This document shows positions 21,163 through 30,130 of a stretch of DNA of 64,000 bases, in pieces. The position numbers and the translations under genes are program-made. How positions within the stretch are numbered: the first letter of the stretch is position 1; each line of letters opens with the position of its first letter. The notes under the pieces are model-generated. The model was not told the origin of the DNA. It searched no databases and saw only the letters and a list, made by a program, of their open reading frames with translations. This DNA comes from Actinobacillus vicugnae. Lineage in GTDB: Bacteria > Pseudomonadota > Gammaproteobacteria > Enterobacterales > Pasteurellaceae. The stretch lies in the NCBI RefSeq assembly GCF_901687125.1, contig NZ_CABFJY010000046.1:62001-126000 (forward strand), given 5' to 3'.

Positions 21163-21655
21163 TTAGTCATTTTGATTTAATACTGAATTTTTCGGGCTTT
21201 TGCCATACTGATTAGTAAATGGTTGCCCATCTGTAAAGGTAAGATAGCAGAAATGAGCTAATATAATCATAAAGCTACTAGAAATAACTAATTCGCCTTC
21301 TTTTGAAGCGTATATTTCATCAATAATTTCCATAGGCACAAAAACCAATATGCACATTAGAATATTTACGATAACGAATAACGATTGATACCACCCCGAA
21401 TAACCTAAATCATGAAAGCGACGTGCTGTCACACTGGTAAGCGGAAATAAAAGTAAAATATCTAGAGCATCATTAACAAGGTTAGCCATATCAGCAATAT
21501 GTGGTAAACGTAGCGCAAATAGCACTTTCGCCAAAAAGGAAATTAACCAACTACTCCCTTCGTAAAACAGAATAAACCAACCAAATTCTAAGCGTCTTGC
21601 ACGTCCTGAATAATCAAATGTATGGCGCAACACATACATACATAAACCATAGCAT
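21163..21655 (-). CDS. DUF805 membrane protein, frameshifted at an ATGT repeat
   Basis: A paralogue of the next gene (ARRFHDLGYSGWYQ, TDGQPFTNQYGKSP at the end, about four membrane segments). The ATG at 21655 has a consensus AGGAGG ribosome site five bases upstream, but translation runs MLWFMYVC and ends after 13 codons. Removing one of the three ATGT units (plus-strand ACAT 21632-21643) gives MLWFMYVLRHTFDYSGR, which aligns residue for residue with MNWFLHSLKNTFNFNGR of the paralogue. As sequenced, only a weak start at 21639 would give the long product (MYVLRHTF). So the gene is off or poorly translated in this state. Confidence 0.75.
21632..21643. repeat. Tetranucleotide repeat (ACAT)3 in a coding start
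   Basis: Three perfect ACAT units (ATGT on the coding strand) just inside the DUF805 gene. Two units would put the strong start in frame with the body; three do not. Confidence 0.8.
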
Positions 21656-21848
21656 CTATGCCTCCTATGCATTCAAATAATAATTATTCGTTTTTTGTAA
21701 ATTTTGAAGCAAATTAGACCGCTTGTCACACAATTTGAATAAATTTACCTGCGTAGGTTGTTCTAAATGCATAAATCAGCGAAAATAACCCCGTATTTTT
21801 AGGTGGCTTGCCACCCTTTTTTGTTTTAATTTTAATCTAGAGAAAAGC

Positions 21849-23429
21849 ATGTCATACCCACAAGAAGTCAATAAACGTCGCACCTTTGCGATTATTTCTC
21901 ACCCCGATGCGGGTAAAACCACCATCACTGAAAAAGTCCTACTTTACGGCAATGCAATTCAAACGGCGGGGTCGGTAAAAGGTAAAGGTTCTAGTGCTCA
22001 TGCAAAATCAGACTGGATGGAAATGGAAAAACAACGTGGTATCTCAATTACCACCTCTGTAATGCAATTCCCTTACAATAATTGTTTAGTAAACTTACTT
22101 GATACACCAGGACACGAAGACTTCTCTGAAGATACTTACCGCACCCTCACCGCTGTAGATAGCTGTTTAATGGTTATCGACAGTGCAAAAGGTGTTGAAG
22201 AACGTACCATTAAACTTATGGAAGTTACGCGCCTGCGTGATACACCGATTTTAACCTTTATGAATAAACTCGACCGAGATATTCGTGATCCAATGGAATT
22301 ATTAGACGAAGTAGAAAGCGTGCTAAAAATCCGTTGTGCGCCTATTACTTGGCCGATTGGCTGTGGTAAATTGTTTAAAGGCGTGTATCACATTGCTAAA
22401 GATGAAACTTATCTTTATCAGTCAGGTCAAGGTTCCACTATTCAAGAAGTACGTATTGTAAAAGGCTTAAATAGCCCAGAACTTGATGCTGCCGTAGGTG
22501 ATGATTTAGCTAACCAATTACGTGAAGAATTGGAACTTGTACAAGGTGCATCAAACGAATTTGATCACGAAGCATTTATTAACGGTGAGCTAACCCCTGT
22601 ATTTTTCGGTACTGCATTAGGTAACTTTGGTGTAGATCATTTCCTAGATGGCTTAACCGAATGGGCGCCAAAACCACAAGCACGCGAAACTGATCTTCGT
22701 ACGGTTGAATCAAGTGAAGAAAAATTCTCTGGTTTTGTGTTTAAGATCCAAGCAAATATGGATCCAAAACACCGTGACCGAGTTGCCTTTATGCGAGTGG
22801 TATCTGGCAAATATGAAAAAGGCATGAAGCTAAAACACGTACGTATTGGCAAAGATGTGGTGATTTCTGATGCGCTAACCTTTATGGCTGGTGACCGCTC
22901 ACACGCAGAAGAAGCCTACGCAGGTGATATTATTGGTTTACATAACCACGGTACTATTCAAATTGGCGATACCTTCACCCAAGGTGAAATGATGAAATTC
23001 ACGGGTATCCCTAACTTCGCACCCGAGCTTTTCCGTCGTATTCGTTTAAAAGATCCGCTCAAACAAAAACAATTACTGAAAGGTTTAGTGCAACTTTCTG
23101 AAGAAGGTGCGGTGCAAGTATTCCGCCCTCTAATGAATAACGACCTGATTGTAGGTGCCGTGGGCGTGCTCCAGTTTGATGTGGTTGTATCACGTTTAAA
23201 AACGGAATATAACGTAGAAGCGATTTATGAAACTGTGAATGTTGCAACCGCTCGTTGGGTTGAATGTAAAGACGCGAAGAAATTCGAAGAATTTAAACGC
23301 AAAAATGAGCAAAACCTTGCATTAGATGGTGGTGATAATCTGACTTATATCGCTCCAACCATGGTAAATTTAAACTTGGCACAAGAACGCTATCCTGATG
23401 TTGATTTCTTCAAAACTCGTGAACACTAA
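21849..23429 (+). CDS. prfC: Peptide chain release factor 3
   Basis: RF3 is the GTPase that recycles RF1/RF2 from the ribosome. G1 HPDAGKTT at 18-25, G3 [14 protein letters not shown], and G4 NKLDRD are intact; the C-terminal part has the RF3-specific domain ([22 protein letters not shown]). The family length of 526 residues is exact, and a short AGAGAAAAGC leader stands before the ATG. Monocistronic: divergent from the DUF805 pair, closed by the terminator at 23493. Confidence 0.97.
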   Translation: MSYPQEVNKRRTFAIISHPDAGKTTITEKVLLYGNAIQTAGSVKGKGSSAHAKSDWMEMEKQRGISITTSVMQFPYNNCLVNLLDTPGHEDFSEDTYRTLTAVDSCLMVIDSAKGVEERTIKLMEVTRLRDTPILTFMNKLDRDIRDPMELLDEVESVLKIRCAPITWPIGCGKLFKGVYHIAKDETYLYQSGQGSTIQEVRIVKGLNSPELDAAVGDDLANQLREELELVQGASNEFDHEAFINGELTPVFFGTALGNFGVDHFLDGLTEWAPKPQARETDLRTVESSEEKFSGFVFKIQANMDPKHRDRVAFMRVVSGKYEKGMKLKHVRIGKDVVISDALTFMAGDRSHAEEAYAGDIIGLHNHGTIQIGDTFTQGEMMKFTGIPNFAPELFRRIRLKDPLKQKQLLKGLVQLSEEGAVQVFRPLMNNDLIVGAVGVLQFDVVVSRLKTEYNVEAIYETVNVATARWVECKDAKKFEEFKRKNEQNLALDGGDNLTYIAPTMVNLNLAQERYPDVDFFKTREH

Positions 23430-23492
23430 CTAAAACTAGCGGTCGAATTTTGCAATTTTGTTGCAAAAAATCACCGCTTATTTTGCAACAAA

Positions 23493-23520
23493 AAATGCGA
23501 CCCTAAAGGTCGCATTTTTA
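23493..23520. terminator. Bidirectional rho-independent terminator
   Basis: AAAAATGCGACC-CTAAA-GGTCGCATTTTT: perfect stem with A- and T-runs on both sides, between the convergent prfC and the adhesin gene. Confidence 0.9.
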
Positions 23521-23543
23521 TTATCTGTGGTTAAAAGGAGAAA

Positions 23544-26414
23544 TTACCAGAAGTACCCCATACCTACCGAGCCACCAAGCTCTTTACGGGTGTTAGCACT
23601 GAAAGAGACTTTCACTCCAACGCCACTTGGTAACGATTGTGAATAACCTACCGCTACCGCTGTTTGGCTTTCATATTGACCTACAGCCGCAGTTACACCT
23701 GATTGACCTGCTGGCGCTTGTAATAAGCCTGCGGTTGCAATCGCAGATGCTGTACCTGCTTTACGATCTTTGTTTAAACGGTTTAAACGTCTGTCAAAAT
23801 CATTACGTGTTTGATTTAACTGACGAACATTTACTGCGTCTGTCGCATTTACCCCGTCTGCAACGTTAGTAATACGTTTGTTATTCATATTAATGCCGTT
23901 GCTATCAATTGTCGGTCCATTGTTTACTGAAACCGAATCCGCAACTACTTTCGCAAATGTTGGATTATCTACAGTTGCCACCGTAATTGTGTTTGCATCT
24001 TGGGTAATTGCAATATTTTTACCTGAATTTACCGCTACTGTTTCACCTGGTTTCACATTATGACTTGTTACTGTGCCATCAGCAGCTTTTGTAGAAACCG
24101 TTACGCCTTCAGTTGCGGCTGCTGCAGTATCAATCTTAGATTTAATTTCTTCAGATAACGCGTAGACGACTTTGCCTTTGCCATCCGTAGTTACATTTAA
24201 ATCTGAGGTTGCACCAAATGTTAAGCTATCGCCTTGTTCTAATGTCCAAGTATCCGCTAAACCATCAGCGTTTAATGCAGTTTCATTGTTGCTCACATTG
24301 AAAGTATAAGCGGTTGATTTATCTGCTTTTTCATCAAGCTGTGCTTTATTTACTGCATCTGTTGCATTTACCCCAGCTGATACATTACTGATCGTGTTAT
24401 CCGCAGCATTAATGCCTTCTGTTGTAAGTTTTGGACCATTCGTTACGCCAACAGAAGTTGTTACTGCCACTTGATTCGCATTTATAACATCACTGTCTAT
24501 ATGCGCAATATCTGAAGAACCTGCAACAATTTGATCCGCATTAACACGAGAAATATTACCTGTGCCAGCATTAATTTGATCGACATTAATGAGTGCAGTA
24601 TCAGTGGTACCTGCAACAATTTGATCCGCATTAATATGAGAAATGTTACCTGTACCAGCATTAATTTGATCGGCATTAATAAGTGCGGTATCAGTGGTAC
24701 CTGCAACAATTTGATCCACATTAATATGAGAAATATTACCTGTGCCAGCATTAATTTGATCAGCATTAATGAGTGCGGTATTCGTTGTGCCTACAACAGC
24801 TTGCTCTGAAGGAGAGGCAGCGACAAGCTCAGAAATTAACTCATCTGTTGAAATAGCTGAGGTTGTTGCTGTCGCTAAGCTTGTAGAAAGCAATGATGCT
24901 ACATCTAAAGTATAGCTACTTGCGCTATCAGCGCTTTCAGATGCACTCGTTAAACCTGTGCTACTTACTAGTTCTGATACCGTAGCACTTGGATAATAAA
25001 TCAACGAATTACTTGCTAAGATTTGATATAACTGAGCCCCATTAATTGCATCAGTACTAAATTCAGAAATATCACCTGCAGCTAAATTCGTAATACCATT
25101 AGCACTGATAGTAGGACCATTTGAAACATTGATCGTATCTACTACATTTAAATTATCCGTATCGATCGTATTTGAAGATAAACCAACTGTACGAATACGA
25201 TATGCATCAACCACACCTGAAACAGCAAGTGATTCTGTTCTTACACGCGCAGCGTCCACAATACCTGTTGCTGATAAAGAGCCAGTTCTAATACGAGCAG
25301 CATCAATCACCCCTGAAGCCGCTAATGAACCTGTTCTTACACGCGTTGCATCAATAATACCTGATGCAGATAAATAACCTGTAGTTACATTTTCCGCATT
25401 CATTTGTTTTGAATTTACGGCATTTGAAGCGGTTAAATTTGCTGTATTTACTTGGGTTGCATTCACGGCATTTGAAGCCGTTAATGAAGCCGTATTAATT
25501 TGCGTTGCATTTACCGCATCTGAAGCCGTTAATGAAGCCGTATTAATTTGCGTTGCGTTTACTGCATCTTTTGCCGTAATTGAATCGCTGTTTACTTGAG
25601 TTGCATTGACCGCTTTTGCATCAATTACTGTTGATTTCACATTTTCCGCATTCACTTGTTGTGAATTTACAGCATTTGAAGCGGTTAAATTCGCCGTATT
25701 TACTTGGGTTGCATTCACGGCATTTGAAGCCGTTAATGAAGCCGTATTAATTTGCGTCGCATTTACTGCATCTGAAGCTGTTAATGAAGCGGTATTAATT
25801 TGCGTTGCATTTACTGCATCCGAAGCCGTTAATGAAGCGGTATTAACTTGTGTTGCGTTTACGGTTTTTGCATCAATTTCATTTGTACTTACCGTAAATG
25901 TATTTAAACGATTCGTATTTGATGTGGTTGCATTCAGCACATTTGCAGCCACATTAAGCGCATTGATTTGTGCTGAATTTACAGATTCTGAAGCGGTTAA
26001 TGCGATAGTATTTACTTTAGTTGCATTTACTGCGCCTGACGCTGTTAATGCGGCAGTATTAATTTGGGTTGCATTTACCGCATCTGAAGCCGTTAATGAA
26101 GCGGTATTAATTTGGGTTGCATTTACCGCACCAGATGCAGTAATAGATCCCGTATTAACTTGCATTGCATTAACTGCATCGCTATGTAATGTGGTGGTAT
26201 TTATTGATGAAAACTCAACATTATTCGCAGAAGAAATATTTAATGTATTTCCTTCTGCTGCAAGGTTGATATTATTATCTGAATTAACAACAACTTTATT
26301 TGCATTATCTGCAGTAACCGTTGCGGTGTTTAATTCATTTGCCATTGATGTTGCATAAAAAGATGATAATGCTAAGGCAATTATCGTTTTAGTCATTTTA
26401 TTATGTACACACAT
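23544..26414 (-). CDS. Trimeric autotransporter adhesin with 16-residue repeat passenger
   Basis: A 956-residue surface protein of the YadA type. The start at 26414 has GAGGTGG; a hydrophobic signal (TKTIIALALSSFYATSMA) follows. Residues about 60-430 consist of some twenty copies of a 16-residue unit, typically ASLTASDAVNATQINT, with variants VNSQQVNA and IDAARIRT. After a neck (STDAINGAQLYQ) and a Ser/Thr-rich stretch comes an array of about three copies of a 30-residue unit built on INADQI and VAGTTDTAL. Two more necks (NATDAVNKAQL, NATDAVNVRQL) lead into a short coiled coil and the C-terminal anchor (AGQSGVTAAVGQYESQTAVAVG ... GSVGMGYFW) that forms the trimeric outer-membrane pore. Repeats suggest length variation by recombination. 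The ligand is unknown. Confidence 0.88.
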   Translation of the reverse strand: MCVHNKMTKTIIALALSSFYATSMANELNTATVTADNANKVVVNSDNNINLAAEGNTLNISSANNVEFSSINTTTLHSDAVNAMQVNTGSITASGAVNATQINTASLTASDAVNATQINTAALTASGAVNATKVNTIALTASESVNSAQINALNVAANVLNATTSNTNRLNTFTVSTNEIDAKTVNATQVNTASLTASDAVNATQINTASLTASDAVNATQINTASLTASNAVNATQVNTANLTASNAVNSQQVNAENVKSTVIDAKAVNATQVNSDSITAKDAVNATQINTASLTASDAVNATQINTASLTASNAVNATQVNTANLTASNAVNSKQMNAENVTTGYLSASGIIDATRVRTGSLAASGVIDAARIRTGSLSATGIVDAARVRTESLAVSGVVDAYRIRTVGLSSNTIDTDNLNVVDTINVSNGPTISANGITNLAAGDISEFSTDAINGAQLYQILASNSLIYYPSATVSELVSSTGLTSASESADSASSYTLDVASLLSTSLATATTSAISTDELISELVAASPSEQAVVGTTNTALINADQINAGTGNISHINVDQIVAGTTDTALINADQINAGTGNISHINADQIVAGTTDTALINVDQINAGTGNISRVNADQIVAGSSDIAHIDSDVINANQVAVTTSVGVTNGPKLTTEGINAADNTISNVSAGVNATDAVNKAQLDEKADKSTAYTFNVSNNETALNADGLADTWTLEQGDSLTFGATSDLNVTTDGKGKVVYALSEEIKSKIDTAAAATEGVTVSTKAADGTVTSHNVKPGETVAVNSGKNIAITQDANTITVATVDNPTFAKVVADSVSVNNGPTIDSNGINMNNKRITNVADGVNATDAVNVRQLNQTRNDFDRRLNRLNKDRKAGTASAIATAGLLQAPAGQSGVTAAVGQYESQTAVAVGYSQSLPSGVGVKVSFSANTRKELGGSVGMGYFW
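24490..24790 (-). repeat. About three 90-bp direct repeats inside the adhesin gene
   Basis: Units carrying 'gtacctgcaacaatttgatc' and 'ccagcattaatttgatc' recur every 90 bases and encode a 30-residue repeat. Copies are almost identical at the DNA level, which suggests recent expansion. Confidence 0.8.
25190..26180 (-). repeat. About twenty 48-bp direct repeats inside the adhesin gene
   Basis: Units centred on 'gcatctgaagccgttaatga' recur every 48 bases and encode the 16-residue motif. A block of four to five units occurs twice, around 25390-25560 and 25650-25860, indicating a larger segmental duplication on top of the unit repeat. Confidence 0.85.
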
Positions 26415-26718
26415 ATTCCACCTCAATATAAGGAAGTTGATTTTTTCAGTTAAATTTCTTTCATTATTCTTTATGGTAAAAATCATAAATAACACTCACA
26501 CTTATTTATATAAATACCCAATAAAGACTTAATAGAATATATACCCTTAAACCTATATTTACTAACTAATCGGATCTGGCAATAGAAATATGTTTTTTAT
26601 TACAGATCAGATGTGTACACATAGCTTTACAAAATAAACCTATACTTTTTTTATGGTTTTTATGTTAGAATCTGCGCCTCATTCACCAAATACCTGACTA
26701 AATTAAAGGGAGATTATA
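26415..26718. promoter_or_regulatory. Divergent control region, adhesin / ABC importer
   Basis: About 300 AT-rich bases separate the two divergent starts. Visible elements: the inverted pair GATCTG/CAGATC around 26574-26614, the palindrome TGTGTACACA around 26617-26626, and a TTAGAAT element near 26665 that could be the -10 of the importer operon. No known regulator site was recognised. Confidence 0.35.
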
Positions 26719-28293
26719 ATGAAAAAATGGCTATTTCCGTTACTTGCTTCAGCTTTGTTAATCAGTGGCTGTAATGAAGATTCAGCACCTCAAAGCAATA
26801 CCCAAAACACTTCAAATTCCGAAAAAAACACATTTAAAAACAATGAATTAAAACAAGTTACCGTAATCGCCCCCTGGGAGTTAAATAGCCTACACCCGAC
26901 CCAATCTGGTGTTATTTTTCAACGAATGAATTTGGCAGAAACTTTAGTAGAAGCAAATGAACAAGGTGAATTAATTCCAGGATTAGCAACGGAATGGTTT
27001 AGCAATCAGGACGCTACAGAATGGACTTTTACCTTGCGAGATGCCACTTTCCACAATGGCGAAAAATTGGATGCTAAAATTGTTGTAAAGAATTTAAATT
27101 TATTAATGAATCAACCTAGTATTCTAAAAAAAGCATTTATTAAAGAAATTAATACAAAAGGCAATAATCAGATAACTTTTAAATTAACTAAACCATTCGT
27201 TCCATTTCCATCTTTTTTAACACACTACTCAACAATTATTTTAGCGAATGAGTCATTTAATGAAAAAGATGAAATTACTCAGCTAATTGGATCAGGGGCA
27301 TTTAAAGCGACTAAAGTTGAAGCTCCCCAAAAAATAGAAGCAATTCGTTTTGAACAATATTGGGGTAACAAACCTCAAGTGATGCAAGCTAATTATTTAG
27401 CAAGTAGCCGAAGTGAAACTCGTGTATTAATGGCACAAAGCGATGCGACTTCATTGGTATTTAATTTAGATACGGCAAGTATGGCTCGTTTAAAAACTGA
27501 TCCTAATTTAACATTAACCAGTGGATCTATCGCTCGTACGATTCAGTTAAAAATGGATGTAGCAAAACCATTTTTTAATGACTTAGCCATTCGTAAAGCG
27601 CTTTCTCAAGCAATCAATCGCAAAGCAATTGCGGAGCAAGTATTAAAAATTGAAGATGGTATCGCTGATCAAATTTTGCCGAAAGCCTTTGCGGACTGGC
27701 GGGTAGCAAGTAAAGATGAACAACTTGATATTGCAAAAATCAAGCAAAATTTGACCGCTTCTGGTTACAAATTTAATCAGGACGGTAAGCTCACCGACAG
27801 CTCAGGCAAACCATTTAGCTTTACACTCAGAACCTTTTCTGATCGTCCAGAGCTTCCGCTTATTGCAACGATTTTGCAAGCGCAATGGAAACAAATTGGG
27901 GTTGATGTGAATGTTTCAGTCGGAAACTTTAGTGAGATTCCTGCAGGTCATAAAGATGGTAGTTTAGAAATGGCGCTATATGCCTTAAATTACGGTAAAA
28001 CCATCGATCCATTCGGTGTAATTGTGCAAGATTACGCAAAAGGTGGTAGTGATTGGGGGGTGATGAACTGGAACAATGAACAGCTTGCACAAACACTAGA
28101 TCAAATTGAGACTGAACGAGATGCACAAAAAGTGAAACAGCTAAAACAAACCGTTAGTCAAATTATTCATGACGAGTTACCGATTATTCCAATTGTGTAT
28201 TATCAACAAAATGTTGCGACACATAATGATATTCAAGGCGTGAAGCTCGATCCATTTGAAAGAAGATTTTTTTTAGAAACACTTAAAAAATAA
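26719..28293 (+). CDS. ABC importer substrate-binding lipoprotein, peptide/nickel family
   Basis: A family-5 solute-binding protein of 524 residues (the DppA/OppA/NikA fold). The lipobox LISGC puts the lipid on C18, followed by a Ser/Asn/Gln linker (to about 45), then the lobes: ELIPGLATEWF and WTFTLRDATFHNGEKLDAKIVVKNL are the signature of this family. It begins an operon with two permeases and a double ATPase, but a strong hairpin follows its stop. Ligand: NikA-type binding of nickel or a metallophore and peptide or haem binding are all possible; the sequence does not decide. Confidence 0.85.
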   Translation: MKKWLFPLLASALLISGCNEDSAPQSNTQNTSNSEKNTFKNNELKQVTVIAPWELNSLHPTQSGVIFQRMNLAETLVEANEQGELIPGLATEWFSNQDATEWTFTLRDATFHNGEKLDAKIVVKNLNLLMNQPSILKKAFIKEINTKGNNQITFKLTKPFVPFPSFLTHYSTIILANESFNEKDEITQLIGSGAFKATKVEAPQKIEAIRFEQYWGNKPQVMQANYLASSRSETRVLMAQSDATSLVFNLDTASMARLKTDPNLTLTSGSIARTIQLKMDVAKPFFNDLAIRKALSQAINRKAIAEQVLKIEDGIADQILPKAFADWRVASKDEQLDIAKIKQNLTASGYKFNQDGKLTDSSGKPFSFTLRTFSDRPELPLIATILQAQWKQIGVDVNVSVGNFSEIPAGHKDGSLEMALYALNYGKTIDPFGVIVQDYAKGGSDWGVMNWNNEQLAQTLDQIETERDAQKVKQLKQTVSQIIHDELPIIPIVYYQQNVATHNDIQGVKLDPFERRFFLETLKK

Positions 28294-28326
28294 ATAATGG
28301 CAATTGCCAAATAAAATTCAATTTAA

Positions 28327-28372
28327 AAAACACGGAAACAGCACTAATGCTGAACAGATTTCCGTGTTTTTT
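28327..28372 (+). terminator. Strong hairpin with T-run between binding protein and permease
   Basis: AAAACACGGAAA and TTTCCGTGTTTT form a perfect 12-bp stem; inside it CAGCA-CTAA-TGCTG makes a second stem. A run of Ts follows. It is a textbook intrinsic terminator placed inside the operon, likely to lower transcription of the membrane part relative to the binding protein. Confidence 0.85.
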
Positions 28373-28394
28373 ATATACTTTAATGGTCAAAAAT

Positions 28395-29333
28395 ATGTTT
28401 AATATTATTCTTCGACGCCTATTTCAAATCATTTTGGTGGTTTGGTCAGTCGGCACTCTCACCTTTATTCTCACCCGTCAACTCTCTGGAGATATGGCAT
28501 ATCGCATTGCTGCCAGTCGTTACGGCTATGATCAAACCGATAGCCTCGCAGCTGAATTAGTACGAGCAGAACTTGGGCTTGACCAACCATGGTGGCAAAG
28601 CTATGGAAATTGGCTACTTGATCTTTTACAACTTAATTTAGGCAAATCATTAGTCACTGGCGATTTGGTCTGGAACGAAATTGCACATCAATTTGGGTAT
28701 ACCCTTAGCCTGGCAATCGTCGCATTATGTATCGCACTTATGATTGGGCCTACGCTTGGTATTCTTGCTGCTCGCAAAGAAAACGGCTTTTTTGACCGCT
28801 TAACCTTAGTATTCAGTACCTTATTCCGCTCTGTTCCTGCATTTATTATTGCAATTGGATTGATTACGATTTTTTCTGCCACATTGCGCTGGTTACCTGC
28901 AGGCGGATATGGAAAATGGCAGCACTTTATTTTACCTGCTTTCACCCTCGCACTTGGCTTAAGTGCAGTTTCGGTAAGGGTCACTCGCGCAGCAATGTTG
29001 CAAGTGAAACAATCTGAATATTACCAATTTGCTCGTTTAAAAGGGCTATCGAAATGGAAAACTTTTACACGCCACGGACTACGTAATATTGCGATTCCTA
29101 TCATTGCTTATCATGCGGTACAGCTGGTTTATCTGATTGAAGGTGTAGTAGTAGTGGAAAGCTTATTTGCTTGGCCTGGCAGCGGACACGCATTAGTTCA
29201 TGCGATTATTGCGCGAGATGTGCCAATGATCCAAGGTACATCTCTAGTGATGGGTGGCTTATTTGTACTGCTAAATATGGGAGCAGATATGTTAAGCGCA
29301 TGGATTGACCCACGAATTACCGATAAACGTTAA
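28395..29333 (+). CDS. ABC importer permease, DppB/NikB family
   Basis: The first inner-membrane subunit, about 312 residues from the ATG at 28395 (MFNIILRRLFQIILVV). It has an N-terminal membrane segment, a periplasmic loop (ELGLDQPWWQSYGNWL..LNLGKS, as in DppB), then five more segments with the EAA coupling loop (AMLQVKQSEYYQFARLKGLSKWKTFTRHGLRN). ATGs at 28347 and 28383 in the same frame overlap or abut the terminator hairpin and have no ribosome site, and the chosen start also lacks a strong one. It pairs with the next permease. Confidence 0.85.
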   Translation: MFNIILRRLFQIILVVWSVGTLTFILTRQLSGDMAYRIAASRYGYDQTDSLAAELVRAELGLDQPWWQSYGNWLLDLLQLNLGKSLVTGDLVWNEIAHQFGYTLSLAIVALCIALMIGPTLGILAARKENGFFDRLTLVFSTLFRSVPAFIIAIGLITIFSATLRWLPAGGYGKWQHFILPAFTLALGLSAVSVRVTRAAMLQVKQSEYYQFARLKGLSKWKTFTRHGLRNIAIPIIAYHAVQLVYLIEGVVVVESLFAWPGSGHALVHAIIARDVPMIQGTSLVMGGLFVLLNMGADMLSAWIDPRITDKR

Positions 29334-29344
29334 GAGGCATAAAG

Positions 29345-30130
29345 ATGAATAACATTACATTAAGTCAAAAAATTGGTGGCGTGATGTTAGCTTTGCTAGT
29401 CGCATTCGCTTTTTTACAGCCATATTTTTATCCGATGGATATCGGCTTTCAAGATCTTAGCAATATATTAGCAAAACCTAATGAATTAGCATGGTTTGGC
29501 ACCGATCATCTCGGGCGAGATATGTTAGCACGTCTTGCTTCTGCGATTCGTTTATCATTCGGCTTATCATTGTTCAGCGTGTTTTGTGCGTTAGTTGCAG
29601 GTCTAGTATCTGGTATCTTAGCAGGCTTTTTTGGTGGCTGGCTTGATCGTTTATTTAGTTTTATCTGCGATTTAGTGATGGCGCTACCTGGTCTATTACT
29701 AATTTTATTGTTCGCTTCCCTAGCACCTGGTGCATTTTGGACACTTTATTTAGGGATTGCGTTAGTGATGTGGGTAGAATTTTTCCGTGTAATTCGAGCC
29801 GTGAGTCAAACACTTGCCTCTAGTGCAGAAATCGAGTCATCTCGTTTAATGGGGATGGGCTTATTTTATAGCTTTAAACGTCATCTTTTTCCTCGTTTAT
29901 TGCCACTCATCGTTACCCTAAGTGCTTTCTCTCTAGGCAATGCAATTTTAGCACTCGCAACGCTTGGCTTTGTAAATGTAGGCTTACGTCCGCCTACAGC
30001 TGAATTAGGTTTAATGATGACGGAATTATTCCCTTATTACTATGAAGCACCATGGATTTTTATGCAGCCCGTTATTGCCGTCTTTTTAATGGTTTTAAGC
30101 CTGCAACTTTTGTCTGGGAGAATCAAATAA
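29345..30130 (+). CDS. ABC importer permease, DppC/NikC family
   Basis: The second inner-membrane subunit, 261 residues, with a segment near the N-terminus, the LAWFGTDHLGRDMLARL block typical of DppC-type permeases, and five further hydrophobic segments. The EAA loop is at SSAEIESSRLMGMGLFYSFKRHLFPRLLP. It starts 11 bases after the first permease and its stop overlaps the start of the ATPase gene (TAATG), so subunits are made together. Its C-terminus ends a little earlier than in many family members. Confidence 0.87.
   Translation: MNNITLSQKIGGVMLALLVAFAFLQPYFYPMDIGFQDLSNILAKPNELAWFGTDHLGRDMLARLASAIRLSFGLSLFSVFCALVAGLVSGILAGFFGGWLDRLFSFICDLVMALPGLLLILLFASLAPGAFWTLYLGIALVMWVEFFRVIRAVSQTLASSAEIESSRLMGMGLFYSFKRHLFPRLLPLIVTLSAFSLGNAILALATLGFVNVGLRPPTAELGLMMTELFPYYYEAPWIFMQPVIAVFLMVLSLQLLSGRIK

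Noticed and set aside
24490-26180. CRISPR-like regular repeats
   Set aside because: Units are contiguous, in frame with a surface protein and have no unique spacers between them.
25606-26358. A 250-codon open frame on the plus strand opposite the adhesin repeats
   Set aside because: It mirrors the 48-bp repeat of the adhesin and has a repetitive, cysteine- and phenylalanine-rich product with no ribosome site. It is the shadow of the real gene.
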